Positions 35,311-44,790 are shown, counted from the stretch's first letter. The stretch is 64,000 nt of DNA from Comamonas thiooxydans (GCF_000964545.1 NZ_BBVD01000005.1:372001-436000); one strand, 5' to 3'. The notes: a model not told the origin generated them from the letters alone. Translations and numbers: made by a program.

Positions 35311-38300
35311 ATGCAACTGCCTAAGCTCACCCCCGGTAAACGCTTTCACCTGCCCCGTCCAGTTGGCAGCGCCGACGCGCTGCTGCTGGCCAGGCTAGGC
35401 GAGCGCGAAAAGCAAGACGGCCGGGTCACTGCCATCGTCACGGCCGATGCCGCCGACGCCCACCGTCTCATGGAAGAGATGGCCTTCTTCGCCCCCGAGC
35501 TGCGCTGTGCATTGTTCCCCGACTGGGAAACCCTGCCCTACGACAGCTTCTCGCCGCACCAGGATCTGATCAGCGAGCGCCTGGCCACACTGTGGCGTAT
35601 CAACCAGCGCGACAAGCAGCATGGCGCCGATGTGGTCATCGTGCCCGCCACCACGGCCCTTTATCGCCTGGCTCCGCCCTCGTTTCTGGCCGGCTATACC
35701 TTTGAATTCAAGCAGGGCCAGAAGCTGGACGAAGCCAAGCTCAAGGCCCAGCTCACGCTGGCGGGCTACCAGCATGTGTCCCAGGTGGTCAGCCATGGCG
35801 AATACGCGGTGCGCGGCGGCCTGATCGATCTGTTCCCCATGGGCTCGCTCCAGCCCTACCGCGTGGATCTGTTCGACGACGAGATCGACTCCATCCGCAC
35901 CTTCGACCCCGACACGCAACGCAGCCTCTACCCCGTGCCCGAGGTGCGCCTGCTGCCAGGCCGCGAATTCCCTATGGACGAAGAGGCGCGCGCCAAGTTC
36001 CGCAGCCGCTGGCGCGAGCTGCTCGAAGGCGACCCCACGCGCAGCCGCATCTACAAGGACATGGGTGCCGGCATTGCCACGGCCGGCATCGAGTACTACC
36101 TGCCGCTGTTCTTTGACGAGACGGCCACGGTCTTCGACTATCTGGGCGATGAGGCCACCGTGGTGCTGCATGGGGATCTGGAGCCGGCCTTCCAGCGCTT
36201 CTGGCAGGATACCAAGGACCGCTACCGCCTGGTGCAGGGCGACCCCGACCACCCGGCGCTGCCGCCCGAGACGCTGTTTCTCAGCGCCGACCAGTTCTAT
36301 ACCCGCAGCAAGGAGCATGCCCAGCTGGCCTTGCGCCCGGGCACCGAAGATGTGGCCGACAGCGCCATCTTCCAGAAGCTCGAAGACCTTTCCGTGCTGC
36401 GCGGAGCCGATGACCCGCTGGCCAAGCTGCAAAAACATATAGCATCCAGCGCAAGCCGGGTCTTGCTTCTGGCCGAATCCGATGGCAGGCGCGAGAGCCT
36501 GCTCGACTTTTTCCGTGCCTCGGGTGTCAACCCGCCCGTGTTCGATTCGCTGGCCGAGTTCCAGGCCGATGCCACGGAAAAGGTCGGCATCGCCACCTCC
36601 AGCCTGATGACGGGCTTTGCGTGGGTCGAGGAAGGCCTGGACTTCGTCACCGAAACCGAGCTGTTCGCCAGCAGCCCCACAGGCCGCCGTCGCCGCCGCC
36701 AGGAGCAGGTCAGCGATGTGGAGGCCCTGATCAAGGACCTGTCCGAGCTCAAGGTGGGCGACCCCATCGTTCATGCCGACCACGGCATAGGCCGCTATCG
36801 CGGGCTGATCAATATGGACATGGGCCAGAAGAACACTGACGGCACGCCAGCACTGCAGGAGTTTCTGCATCTGGAATATGCGGCCGATGCCGTGCTCTAT
36901 GTACCCGTCAGCCAGTTGCACCTGATCAGCCGCTACACCGGCGTCTCGCCCGACGATGCGCCGCTGCACAAGCTGGGCGGCACGCAATGGGAAAAAGCCA
37001 AGCGCAAAGCCGCCGAACAGGTGCGCGACTCAGCCGCCGAGCTGCTCAATATCTATGCCCGCCGCGCCGCGCGCCAGGGCCATGCCTTCCGCTTCCCCAC
37101 GGCCGACTACGAGCAGTTTGTGGCCGACTTCGGCTTCGAGGAAACGGCCGACCAGCGCGCCGCCATCCACGCCGTGGTGCAGGACATGATCAGCCCCCAG
37201 CCCATGGACCGCCTGGTCTGTGGCGATGTGGGCTTCGGCAAGACCGAGGTCGCGCTGCGTGCGGCCTTTGTGGCAGCCATGGGCGGCAAGCAGGTCGCCT
37301 TCCTCGCCCCCACCACGCTTCTGGCCGAGCAGCATTACCAGACCCTGGTGGACCGCTTCTCCAAATGGCCGATCAAGGTGGCCGAGGTGTCGCGCTTTCG
37401 CTCGGGCAAGGAGATCACGGCAGCCATCAAGGGCATCTCGGACGGTACGGTGGATATCGTTGTCGGCACGCACAAGCTGCTGTCCGAATCCACGCAGTTC
37501 AAGAACCTGGGCCTGCTCATCATCGACGAGGAACACCGCTTTGGCGTGCGCCACAAAGAGGCCATGAAGGCCATGCGTGCCGAGGTCGATGTGCTGACGC
37601 TGACAGCCACCCCGATTCCGCGCACCATGGGCATGGCGCTGGAGGGGCTGCGCGATCTGTCGGTGATTGCCACGGCGCCGCAGCGGCGTCTGGCCATCAA
37701 GACCTTTGTGCGCAACGAGGGCACGGGCGTGATTCGCGAAGCCGTGCTGCGCGAGCTCAAGCGGGGCGGACAGATCTACTTCCTGCACAACGAGGTCGAG
37801 ACCATAGAGAACCGCAAGCAAAAGCTGGAGGAAATCCTGCCAGAGGCCCGCATCGCCGTGGCCCACGGCCAGATGCCCGAGCGCGAGCTGGAGCGTGTGA
37901 TGCGCGATTTCGTGGCCCAGCGCTACAACATCCTGCTGTGCTCGACCATCATCGAGACCGGCATCGACGTGCCATCGGCCAACACCATTCTCATCAGCCG
38001 CGCCGACAAGTTCGGCCTGGCGCAGCTGCACCAGCTGCGTGGCCGCGTGGGACGCAGCCACCATCAGGCCTATGCCTATCTGATGGTGCCGGACCTGGAC
38101 GGCCTGACCAAGCAGGCCCAGCAGCGACTGGAGGCCATCCAGCAGATGGAGGAGCTGGGCTCGGGCTTCTATCTGGCCATGCATGACCTGGAAATCCGTG
38201 GCGCCGGCGAGGTGCTGGGCGAAAACCAGAGCGGCAATATGATGGAAGTGGGCTTTCAGCTCTATAACGAGATGCTGTCCGAGGCCGTGCGCAGCCTCAA

Positions 38301-38802
38301 GGCCGGCAAGGAGCCCGATCTGCTCTCGCCGCTATCGGCATCCACCGACATCAATCTGCATGCCCCGGCCCTGCTGCCCAACGACTACTGCGGCGACGTG
38401 CATCTGCGCCTGTCGTTCTACAAGAAGCTGGCCACGGCCAAGACGGCCGATCAGATCGATACCCTGCTTGAGGAGATCGTGGATCGTTTCGGCAAGCTGC
38501 CACCCCAGGCCCAGACCCTGATCGACGTGCACCGCCTGCGCGTGCTGAGCCAGCCCTATGGCGTGGTCAAGGTCGATGCCGCTCCTGGCGTGATCAACAT
38601 CAGCTTCAAGCCCCAGCCGCCGATCGATCCCATGAACATCATTCACCTGATCCAGAAGAACAAGCACATCAAGCTGGCGGGCAACGAGAAGCTGCGCATC
38701 GAAAAAGAACTGGAGAACCCCAAGGACCGTGCCCAGATGGTGCGCGATGTGCTGCGCAGCCTGGGTCAGCCGCTCAAGAACGAAACTGCCATTCATGCCT
38801 GA
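35311..38802 (+). CDS. mfd: Transcription-repair coupling factor Mfd
   Basis: This 1163-residue translocase removes stalled RNA polymerase at DNA lesions and recruits UvrA. The domains appear in order: the UvrB-like N-terminal module (PDWETLPYDSFSPHQDLI), the RNA polymerase-binding domain (VGDPIVHADHGIGRYRGL), the RecG-like helicase core with Walker A CGDVGFGKTEVALRAAF, DEEHRFGV and TATPIPRTMGMALEG, then the TRG-type region RGRVGRSHHQAYAYLM, and the C-terminal domain. Length is normal. One short stretch (residues near 376, KHIASSAS) is encoded by a sequence that resembles the dispersed repeat; see findings. Confidence 0.98.
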   Translation: MQLPKLTPGKRFHLPRPVGSADALLLARLGEREKQDGRVTAIVTADAADAHRLMEEMAFFAPELRCALFPDWETLPYDSFSPHQDLISERLATLWRINQRDKQHGADVVIVPATTALYRLAPPSFLAGYTFEFKQGQKLDEAKLKAQLTLAGYQHVSQVVSHGEYAVRGGLIDLFPMGSLQPYRVDLFDDEIDSIRTFDPDTQRSLYPVPEVRLLPGREFPMDEEARAKFRSRWRELLEGDPTRSRIYKDMGAGIATAGIEYYLPLFFDETATVFDYLGDEATVVLHGDLEPAFQRFWQDTKDRYRLVQGDPDHPALPPETLFLSADQFYTRSKEHAQLALRPGTEDVADSAIFQKLEDLSVLRGADDPLAKLQKHIASSASRVLLLAESDGRRESLLDFFRASGVNPPVFDSLAEFQADATEKVGIATSSLMTGFAWVEEGLDFVTETELFASSPTGRRRRRQEQVSDVEALIKDLSELKVGDPIVHADHGIGRYRGLINMDMGQKNTDGTPALQEFLHLEYAADAVLYVPVSQLHLISRYTGVSPDDAPLHKLGGTQWEKAKRKAAEQVRDSAAELLNIYARRAARQGHAFRFPTADYEQFVADFGFEETADQRAAIHAVVQDMISPQPMDRLVCGDVGFGKTEVALRAAFVAAMGGKQVAFLAPTTLLAEQHYQTLVDRFSKWPIKVAEVSRFRSGKEITAAIKGISDGTVDIVVGTHKLLSESTQFKNLGLLIIDEEHRFGVRHKEAMKAMRAEVDVLTLTATPIPRTMGMALEGLRDLSVIATAPQRRLAIKTFVRNEGTGVIREAVLRELKRGGQIYFLHNEVETIENRKQKLEEILPEARIAVAHGQMPERELERVMRDFVAQRYNILLCSTIIETGIDVPSANTILISRADKFGLAQLHQLRGRVGRSHHQAYAYLMVPDLDGLTKQAQQRLEAIQQMEELGSGFYLAMHDLEIRGAGEVLGENQSGNMMEVGFQLYNEMLSEAVRSLKAGKEPDLLSPLSASTDINLHAPALLPNDYCGDVHLRLSFYKKLATAKTADQIDTLLEEIVDRFGKLPPQAQTLIDVHRLRVLSQPYGVVKVDAAPGVINISFKPQPPIDPMNIIHLIQKNKHIKLAGNEKLRIEKELENPKDRAQMVRDVLRSLGQPLKNETAIHA

Positions 38803-38892
38803 CAGGGCTGCTGACAAAGCCAGCAGGGCTATTGAGGCCCTACCGATGCAGACGGTGCAAGATGGCGGCAGAACCTGATCTGCCTAGCTCCC

Positions 38893-39564
38893 ATGTTTCT
38901 TGAAGCCGCCATTGCCCTGCTGGCCCTGTTGCTGGCCCTGCTCTGCCGCCCCTGGCGCATGCTGGGCAGCCGAGCCGGCCCCGGCGGCATGCATGACCCG
39001 ATACTGTCGCCTCTGATCACGCCGCTGCTGGCCATTCTGGTGCTGCTGCCCTGGGTCTGGGCGCTGCCTGCGCTGCACCAGATGCCGCTGCAGCTGCGCT
39101 GGTCTGGTGCACCGCTGGTCGTACTTTTGATAGGCTGGCCGCTTGCAGTACCCGTGCTGCTCTCGGTGGGCGCCATAGCTTTTGCACTGGCTCCTGGCTT
39201 GGGACTGGAGGAAGCCCTTGGCATGGTGGTCTGGCAAGGTCTGGTGCCGGCTACGCTGGCCATGCTCTGGGGTGTGGCAGTGCGCCGCTGGTGCTGGCAC
39301 AACATTTTTGTATTCATTCTTTTGCGCGGCTTTTTGGGCACAGTTCTGTGTCTGTTTGTCGCATCTCTGGTCGGTCAATGGGCAGGCCATGTGCTGCCCA
39401 ATGTCAACGAAGACCTCTCGCGCATGGCCCGCTGGCTCATGGCCTGGGCCGATGGCGTGACCACCGGCATGCTGACGGCGGTGTTCGTAGTCTTTCGCCC
39501 GCACTGGGTGGCCACCTGGTCGGATGCCATATATCTGCAGCCGCCTGGCAATCCTGAAAGCTGA
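38893..39564 (+). CDS. CbiM-like integral membrane protein (ECF transporter permease-like)
   Basis: This 223-residue protein has about six hydrophobic helices. It resembles the beta-proteobacterial proteins annotated as energy-coupling factor transporter permease, with the pattern VVLLIGWPLAVPVLL, WCWHNIFVFILLRGFLGT and the ending GMLTAVFVVFRPHWVATW followed by YLQP. No CbiN, CbiQ or ATPase genes are adjacent, so transport activity is not shown. It follows mfd on the same strand after 90 bases. The assignment rests on remembered family pattern. Confidence 0.6.
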   Translation: MFLEAAIALLALLLALLCRPWRMLGSRAGPGGMHDPILSPLITPLLAILVLLPWVWALPALHQMPLQLRWSGAPLVVLLIGWPLAVPVLLSVGAIAFALAPGLGLEEALGMVVWQGLVPATLAMLWGVAVRRWCWHNIFVFILLRGFLGTVLCLFVASLVGQWAGHVLPNVNEDLSRMARWLMAWADGVTTGMLTAVFVVFRPHWVATWSDAIYLQPPGNPES

Positions 39565-39745
39565 GGCCGTCGAGGCGCATCAGCTCTGCCACTTCAGCTC
39601 TGCCACTTTCCCGGCAACTGCGCAAACCGCATCTTTCCCATCCGGCAAAACGCCAAGGCAACTGGCACAGGGCTTGCTCATCATCGGGCTATCGCACTGC
39701 AGCCATCACCAAGCTGGTGCATATCTTGAGAAAGAGAGGGATCGC

Positions 39746-40768
39746 ATGCTGCTCCAACCCGTCCGCAATATCGCTAACCGCAAAATTCGCCATGCCGCTC
39801 ATGCCATGGCTCGCCCCGCACTGGCCTGCGCCGTGGCGGCAGGCTTTGCCGCCACGGCGCAGGCACAGGACACCTATCCCGAGCGCGCGGTCAAGGTCAT
39901 AGTCGCCCTGCCCGCCGGAGGCAGCGCCGACATGATTGCCCGAGTCGTGAGTCAAAAGCTGGCCAGCGAACTCAAGCAGCCTTTTGTGGTGGACAACCGC
40001 GCCGGTGCCTCGGGCCAGATCGGCACACCGGCCGTGGCACGCTCCGCCCCGGACGGCTATACGCTGATGGTCTCGCCGGCCTCATTCCTGACCACCAACA
40101 AGAGCATTTTCAAATCCCTTCCCTATGACCCCGAGACCGACTTCGCGCCCATCAGCAAGCTGGTGAATCAGCCCATGGTGCTGGTGGTCAAGGACAGGCA
40201 GAAATTCCCCAGTGTGGCTGCCGTGGTGGCGGCAGCCAAGGCTGCACCGGGCAAGCTGACCTTTGCCTCATCCGGCGACGGCAGCCCCCAGCACCTGGCC
40301 GCGCTGATGTTCGAGACGCGTACCCTGGCCAAGATGCTGCACGTGCCCTACAAAGGCGGCGCGCCAGCCGTCAACGACACGCTGGCGGGCAATGTGGACA
40401 TGCTGTTTGCCGTGCTGCCTGAAGCCCTGCCTCATATCCAGGCCGGCAAGCTGCATGCCCTGGCGCTGATGGCGCCCAGGCGCGCGGCCATGCTGCCCAA
40501 CACCCCGACCATGGCGGAAGGTGGTTTTGCCGACCTCAACCTCTCTGCCTGGGTCGGCCTGTTCGCCCCGGCCAAGACGCCGCAGCCCGTGATCGACAAG
40601 CTCAACCGCGCCGTGCGCCTTGCACTGGACAGCGAGATCAAGACCAAGCTGGGTGAAAACGGCATGGAAGTCGCGCCATCGACGCCCGAGCAGCTCAGGC
40701 AGACCGTGGCCCAGGACATCAGACTGCATGCAGAACTGGTCAAGGCCGCCGGCATTCAGCCGCAGTAG
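39746..40768 (+). CDS. Bug-family tripartite tricarboxylate transporter substrate-binding protein
   Basis: This 340-residue periplasmic receptor begins with a twin-arginine-free export signal (ALACAVAAGFAATAQAQDTY). The mature start ERAVKVIVALPAGGSADMI is typical of Bug proteins, as are DNRAGASGQIGTPAVARSAP, ASSGDGSPQHLAALMF and VPYKGGAPAVNDTLAG. I chose the ATG at 39746 (MLLQPVRNIA) because it follows an AGAGAGGG ribosome site. There is no membrane-component gene nearby. It is a distant paralogue of the receptor at 1804. The ligand is unknown. Confidence 0.92.
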   Translation: MLLQPVRNIANRKIRHAAHAMARPALACAVAAGFAATAQAQDTYPERAVKVIVALPAGGSADMIARVVSQKLASELKQPFVVDNRAGASGQIGTPAVARSAPDGYTLMVSPASFLTTNKSIFKSLPYDPETDFAPISKLVNQPMVLVVKDRQKFPSVAAVVAAAKAAPGKLTFASSGDGSPQHLAALMFETRTLAKMLHVPYKGGAPAVNDTLAGNVDMLFAVLPEALPHIQAGKLHALALMAPRRAAMLPNTPTMAEGGFADLNLSAWVGLFAPAKTPQPVIDKLNRAVRLALDSEIKTKLGENGMEVAPSTPEQLRQTVAQDIRLHAELVKAAGIQPQ

Positions 40769-40923
40769 GCGCCGCCCCAAGCAGCACCAGGGGGCAGACT
40801 CCTGGGTGAATGGCCAGCCGAAGCCCGCCACAACAGCGGATAATGGCGGCCATCTTGAGGAATGGCGCAGACCCGATTTCCGCCATTCCCCTTTCTGCTA
40901 CCCCCTCATTCGCACGACTCGCA

Positions 40924-41637
40924 ATGACCGACGCCACCGAATTCGCTCCCGGCCTGATGATCCGCGGCTTTACCGCCCCCCAGAAGCTGGCGGACTACAA
41001 GCTCATCGCCTTTGATATGGACTCGACGCTGATCACCATCGAGTGCATCGACGAGATCGCCGACGCCACGGGCAAGAAGGCCGAAGTGGCAGCCATCACA
41101 GAAGCCACCATGCGCGGCGAAATCACCGACTTCAAGGACAGCCTGCGCCAGCGCGTGGGCAAACTGGTCGGAGTGACCGAGGCCGACATGGCCCGCGTTC
41201 TGGCCGAACGCCTGAAACTCTCGCAGGGTGCCGAGACGCTGGTCAGGGCCGCCAAGGCCGCCGGCCTGAAGGTGCTGCTGGTCTCCGGCGGCTTTACCTA
41301 CTTTGCCGAGCATGTGCGCGGCCTGCTGGATATCGACTTTGTGCGCGCCAATGTGCTGGAGATCAAGGACGGTGCACTGACCGGCGGTCTGGTCGAGCAG
41401 GCCTGGGGCGATATCTGCGACGGCGCGGAAAAGCGCCGCACCTTGCTGGAAGTGGCCTCGCTGATCGGCATCGATGCCAGCCAGTGCATTGCCGTGGGCG
41501 ATGGCAGCAACGACATTCCCATGATGCAGGCGGCCGGCCTGTCCGTGGCCTTCCACGCCAAGCCACGCGTGCGCAACGAGGCCAAGGTCGCCATCAACGA
41601 GGGCGGCCTAGATCGCCTGCTGGAAGTGCTCCGATAG
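40924..41637 (+). CDS. serB: Phosphoserine phosphatase SerB
   Basis: This 237-residue HAD-superfamily enzyme removes phosphate from phosphoserine, the last step of serine synthesis. The catalytic motifs are AFDMDSTLITIECIDE, VLLVSGGFTYFAEHV and AVGDGSNDIPMMQAAGL. It lacks the ACT domain found in longer SerB proteins. I chose the ATG at 40924 (MTDATEFAP). A strong terminator follows. Confidence 0.95.
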   Translation: MTDATEFAPGLMIRGFTAPQKLADYKLIAFDMDSTLITIECIDEIADATGKKAEVAAITEATMRGEITDFKDSLRQRVGKLVGVTEADMARVLAERLKLSQGAETLVRAAKAAGLKVLLVSGGFTYFAEHVRGLLDIDFVRANVLEIKDGALTGGLVEQAWGDICDGAEKRRTLLEVASLIGIDASQCIAVGDGSNDIPMMQAAGLSVAFHAKPRVRNEAKVAINEGGLDRLLEVLR

Positions 41638-41661
41638 GCTGGAACAGACCAGCCCAGCACC

Positions 41662-41699
41662 AAGCCGCGGTCCCTGCTCCCGGGGACCGCGGCTTTTTT
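41662..41699 (+). terminator. Rho-independent terminator after serB
   Basis: AAGCCGCGGTCCC (41662-41674) and GGGACCGCGGCTT (41683-41695) form a 13-bp GC-rich stem followed by a T-run ending at 41699. Confidence 0.9.
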
Positions 41700-41780
41700 G
41701 CGCCCGCTGCGGCGCGGCAATCCTCGGCAGCTTTGCTACAGTGCCATGCATCTTCCCCAACCCGGTCGAAAGGTCAGAGC

Positions 41781-42338
41781 ATGAGCCAACTCAGAATCGC
41801 CGTCATCGTGGGCAGCCTCAGCAAGCAGTCCATCAACCGCCAGCTCGGCCAGGGCCTGGCCGCACTCATGCAGGGCAAGGCCGATTCCGAATTCATCGAT
41901 ATCAGCCGCCTGCCGCTCTACAACCGCGACTTCGACAACACCCCTGATTTCAAGCCCTTCGACGACCTCAAACCCCTGATTCGCGGCTGCAACGGCGTTC
42001 TGTTCGTGACGCCCGAATACAACCGCTCCATACCCGCATCGCTCAAGAACGTGCTCGACGGCCTGAGCCGTCCCTATGGCCAGTCCGTCTGGGCTGGGCT
42101 GCCGGCCGCCGTGATAGGCAGTTCGCCCGGCGCGGCCGCCACGGCCATGGCCCAGCAGCACCTGCGCAATGTGCTGGTGTCGCTGGACATGCCCACCCTG
42201 CCCCAGCCCGAGGGCTTTGTGCGCTGGTCCGACACGCTGCTCGACGCCGACGGCAAGATCGGCCAGGGCAGCCATGACTTCCTCGTCAAGTACATGACAC
42301 GCTTTCTCGACTGGGTGCAGTTGCACCAGAAGCGCTAA
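41781..42338 (+). CDS. NADPH-dependent FMN reductase
   Basis: This 185-residue flavodoxin-like quinone or FMN reductase has the flavin phosphate loop AVIVGSLSKQSINRQLGQ and the second motif TPEYNRSIPASLKNVLDG. This is the ChrR/YieF/SsuE-like family, whose members use NAD(P)H to reduce quinones, chromate or free flavin. The fold is complete. It stands alone between the serB terminator and a region without genes. The physiological substrate is not predicted. Confidence 0.9.
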   Translation: MSQLRIAVIVGSLSKQSINRQLGQGLAALMQGKADSEFIDISRLPLYNRDFDNTPDFKPFDDLKPLIRGCNGVLFVTPEYNRSIPASLKNVLDGLSRPYGQSVWAGLPAAVIGSSPGAAATAMAQQHLRNVLVSLDMPTLPQPEGFVRWSDTLLDADGKIGQGSHDFLVKYMTRFLDWVQLHQKR

Positions 42339-42652
42339 ACCAATCTTCCTCTGGCTCGATAGCTCGCCCCGCTCACGTTTCAGGCGCTGCGGGGCACTTC
42401 ATGACTATTTCCCTGCATTGAAGACTGCTGGAACTTTTGCGCATGCAGAGTGTTCCTACAATAGCGTGCGGCCTCATACATCACACAACATCCGGCCGTC
42501 GGGGTCTGAGCCCTGTCCTTTTACGGACAGTTTCAGTTCAGCACCTTGAAAATCCAACCATTGACTTTAAATACCATAGCAAGCAAACCTGATGCGACAA
42601 GCGTCGCAAGGCTCGCTGGTTGTCTGCACCCTTGAAAAGCAGGCGGCCATCT
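42339..42652. other. Intergenic region, no gene seen
   Basis: It contains a weak hairpin, GCCCCGC (42366-42372) and GCGGGGC (42389-42395), probably ending the FMN reductase transcript. The rest should hold the promoter of the Ala/Pro-rich protein gene. Confidence 0.5.
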
Positions 42653-43174
42653 ATGACAACCATGACTGGAAACCAATTCGTGAAGACTTCGTACCGTGCT
42701 GCTGCCTCCGTGATTGCCATCGCCATCACATCGCTGACCGTGCCTTCCCTGGCTCAGGCCAAGCGCATGGGCAGCAGCAAGTCCGTTCGCCCTGCCAGCA
42801 TCGGCAGCAAGGCGCCCGCTCAGCCCGCACCAGTGGCTCCTGCCGCCGCCGCACCCAAGGCTGCTGCACCTGCCACACCCGCAGCCCCCGCCGCTGCGGC
42901 AGCTCCTGCGGCTGCTCCCGCAGCAGCAGCGGCTCCTGCCGCTCGTGGCTCCGGCATGATGGGCACCATGGCAGGTGCTGCCGTTGGCGCAGTGGCCGGC
43001 ACCATGGCTGGCAATGCCATTGCCGGCGCCATGGGTGGCGGCGACAAGGAAGCCGAAGCCAAGAAGGCCAAGGAAGAAGAGGCCAAGAAGGCTGAAGCGG
43101 AAGCCGCCGCTCTGCAAAAGAAGCTGGACGAAGCCAAGGCCAAGGCGGAAGCCGCACGCGCGGCCGCCAAGTAA
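42653..43174 (+). CDS. Exported Ala/Pro-rich protein with Tim44-type N-terminus
   Basis: This protein of about 173 residues has a signal peptide ending SLTVPSLAQA, then AKRMGSSKSVRPASIG, a low-complexity Ala/Pro stretch of about 60 residues, a small Gly/Ala segment (MGTMAGAAVGAVAGTMAGN) and a charged coiled-coil tail of Lys, Glu and Ala. The AKRMG start after the signal is like that of beta-proteobacterial Tim44-domain proteins, but no Tim44 domain follows. Glycine-zipper spacing in the middle could insert in a membrane. The function is unknown. Two other ATGs (42620, 42662) are possible starts. Confidence 0.75.
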   Translation: MTTMTGNQFVKTSYRAAASVIAIAITSLTVPSLAQAKRMGSSKSVRPASIGSKAPAQPAPVAPAAAAPKAAAPATPAAPAAAAAPAAAPAAAAAPAARGSGMMGTMAGAAVGAVAGTMAGNAIAGAMGGGDKEAEAKKAKEEEAKKAEAEAAALQKKLDEAKAKAEAARAAAK

Positions 43175-43239
43175 TCATCAGCCCGCAACCGGGCTTCAAT
43201 ACAGGCCGGCCAGGAATTCAGACCTGCCGACCTCATTCG

Positions 43240-43268
43240 AAAAGGGATGCGCTCTGCATCCCTTTTTT
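43240..43268 (+). terminator. Rho-independent terminator
   Basis: AAAAGGGATGC (43240-43250) and GCATCCCTTTT (43256-43266) form an 11-bp stem with a 5-base loop and a following T-run. It ends the Ala/Pro-rich protein gene. Confidence 0.88.
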
Positions 43269-43466
43269 CATTCCTTTTTGCGAGCCTCCGGGTGTTTCCA
43301 GCCACCGTAAGCTGCCAGCTACGGTGCATTCCTGGCAACAGACAAGGTCTGCAACGCAGACCATACACGGCAGCAGGGCATGCCCAGGCCTGTGGACCCA
43401 TGAGGCTGGCACACGGCCCCTGCCGATTACGCGAAGCTCGGCAAGACACCGAAGGACATGCACGCA

Positions 43467-43857
43467 TCAAGCGTCATCCGCTCGGCACCTGGCGATGATG
43501 GGCCGCCAGATCCTTGTCACACGCGCCAGACCCAAGCCAGAGCCGCCGCACCAAGAATGCAGCCAGCAGCAGCAGGCCCAATGGGCGGCGGCGCTGACCA
43601 GGGCGACGGCGAGCAGCGCTCCTATCGACAGCCAACCCAGCCAGACCATGACTCCCACGGAAAAGCCCCAGGCGCTCAGACAGGGCATGACGGCCACCGC
43701 CAGCAGCAATGCTCCAGCGCAGCAGCCACGATCGAGCCCGAGAAATCTCCATGGCTCCCGTGAGCTGTTCATGATGACCCTCCATGGCAAAAGCCAGTGC
43801 CACCAAGCCGGCAAAGGCCAGCGCAAAAGCCAGCACCGAAGCTTGCAAGGCATTCAT
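43467..43857 (-). pseudogene. DUF3325 family membrane protein, frameshifted
   Basis: The gene starts at the ATG at 43855-43857 with MNALQASVLAFALAFAGLVA and HHEQLTGAMEISRARSWLLR, a good DUF3325 beginning. It then loses its match; the expected continuation AGALLLAVAVMPCLSAWGFS followed by VMVWLGWLSIGALLAVAL lies in another frame. The switch is near 43720-43745 in a CTGCTGCGCTGG stretch. DUF3325 genes belong to TonB-dependent iron-uptake operons in Burkholderiales. It overlaps the PepSY remnant by an ATGA. A sequencing error is possible but the two upstream genes are also damaged. Confidence 0.7.
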
Positions 43858-44447
43858 GCTCCCACCTCCATCTTGCCTGCAGGAACACGCCGCGCTGCAT
43901 CGGCGCCGCGGCGCCTCAGATAAGCCCAGGCCCGGGCGGCAAGCAATCCCAGCGCCACGGCACACAACCCCACACCCGCACTCTCCCAGTCGCAGCGAGC
44001 AATCTGGGCCGGCAGGCTGTCCCCTAGCGTGATCCAGTTCAGCAGCGGCAGCAGCAGCAGCAGCAGACACAACAGCGCCAGCAGGCCTAGTTGCTCCTGC
44101 CATGCCACGGCGGGCGCACGCACCAGGGCATGCAGCAGCGCCAGACTCCAAAGCCCGAAAAACACCGCCAGCTCCCAACCCGCTCCATGGGACAGCCCGA
44201 CGGGAACCAGGCGGTTGGCCCACAGATGGCCGATGCAGCCCAGACTCAGACCTGCGATGGCCTCAACATTGAGTCCTTCGACGAGCCGGTACACGCGCGC
44301 CGTGACGCTGCCGAACTCGCCAGCCTGCCGACCCAGATGCTTGCTGCGACACTTGACCATGAACAGGATGGCCCTTGTTGCCATCATGGCGCTGCCGACC
44401 AGCCCGCATAGGAAATACAGCCATTTGAGCGGCTGCCCTCCGAACCA
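43854..44447 (-). pseudogene. PepSY-type membrane protein, 5'-truncated
   Basis: Only the C-terminal part, about 197 residues, of a PepSY-associated transmembrane protein remains. It begins after a stop codon with FGGQPLKWLYFLCGLVGSAM, then RLVEGLNVEAIAGLSLG, HLWANRLVPVGLSHGAGW and four hydrophobic helices, ending RRVPAGKMEVGA. The N-terminal PepSY half, including the extracytoplasmic part, is missing. The 5' end abuts the damaged sigma factor gene directly. Such proteins assist siderophore-iron use. As it has no start of its own, it is probably not functional. Confidence 0.7.
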
Positions 44448-44790
44448 TCAACGCCAGACACTGCCTGAAAGCCTGGGCCATGTAATGCGTGACGTTGGTC
44501 AGCGATACGCCCAGCTGCGAGGCGATATCGTCGTACTTCATGTCCTCCAGCTGCGAAAGCAGAAAAGTGCGCCGTACCAGCGGCGGCAAAGCATCAATCA
44601 GATAAGCATGCGGCGACTTTATGCGCGGCGGCTCACGCACGCCCAGGATACGGACAAAAGTGTCTTGCGTCAGATCTGCTGCGTCAAAGGCATTGCCGAC
44701 CTTTCGGCGCAACCAGCCCTGCAACCAACCGTGATGACCTGTGTAAAGCGCTGCGACTTCACGATGGGAGGCTGTTGCGACAACGGGCAT
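44443..44790 (-). pseudogene. FecI-type ECF sigma factor, internally deleted
   Basis: The frame starts MPVVATASHREVAALYTGHH and shows sigma region 2 (AFDAADLTQDTFVRIL), then passes from RIKSPHAYL straight to IDALPPLVRRTFLLSQL, region 4 (MKYDDIASQLGVSLTNVTH). FecI-like factors have about 55 more residues between these parts, covering the promoter -10 recognition segment. The deletion is in frame. After residue 116 the frame runs on into sequence belonging to the PepSY remnant. No FecR or receptor gene is left. The factor should be unable to direct transcription. Confidence 0.7.

Noticed and set aside
35395..36987. 530-codon minus-strand frame within mfd
   Set aside because: Antisense shadow of Mfd; no family resemblance or ribosome site.
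41043..42338. Long plus-strand frame running through serB into the FMN reductase
   Set aside because: Only the last 185 codons code for a known protein; the upstream part is out of frame with SerB.
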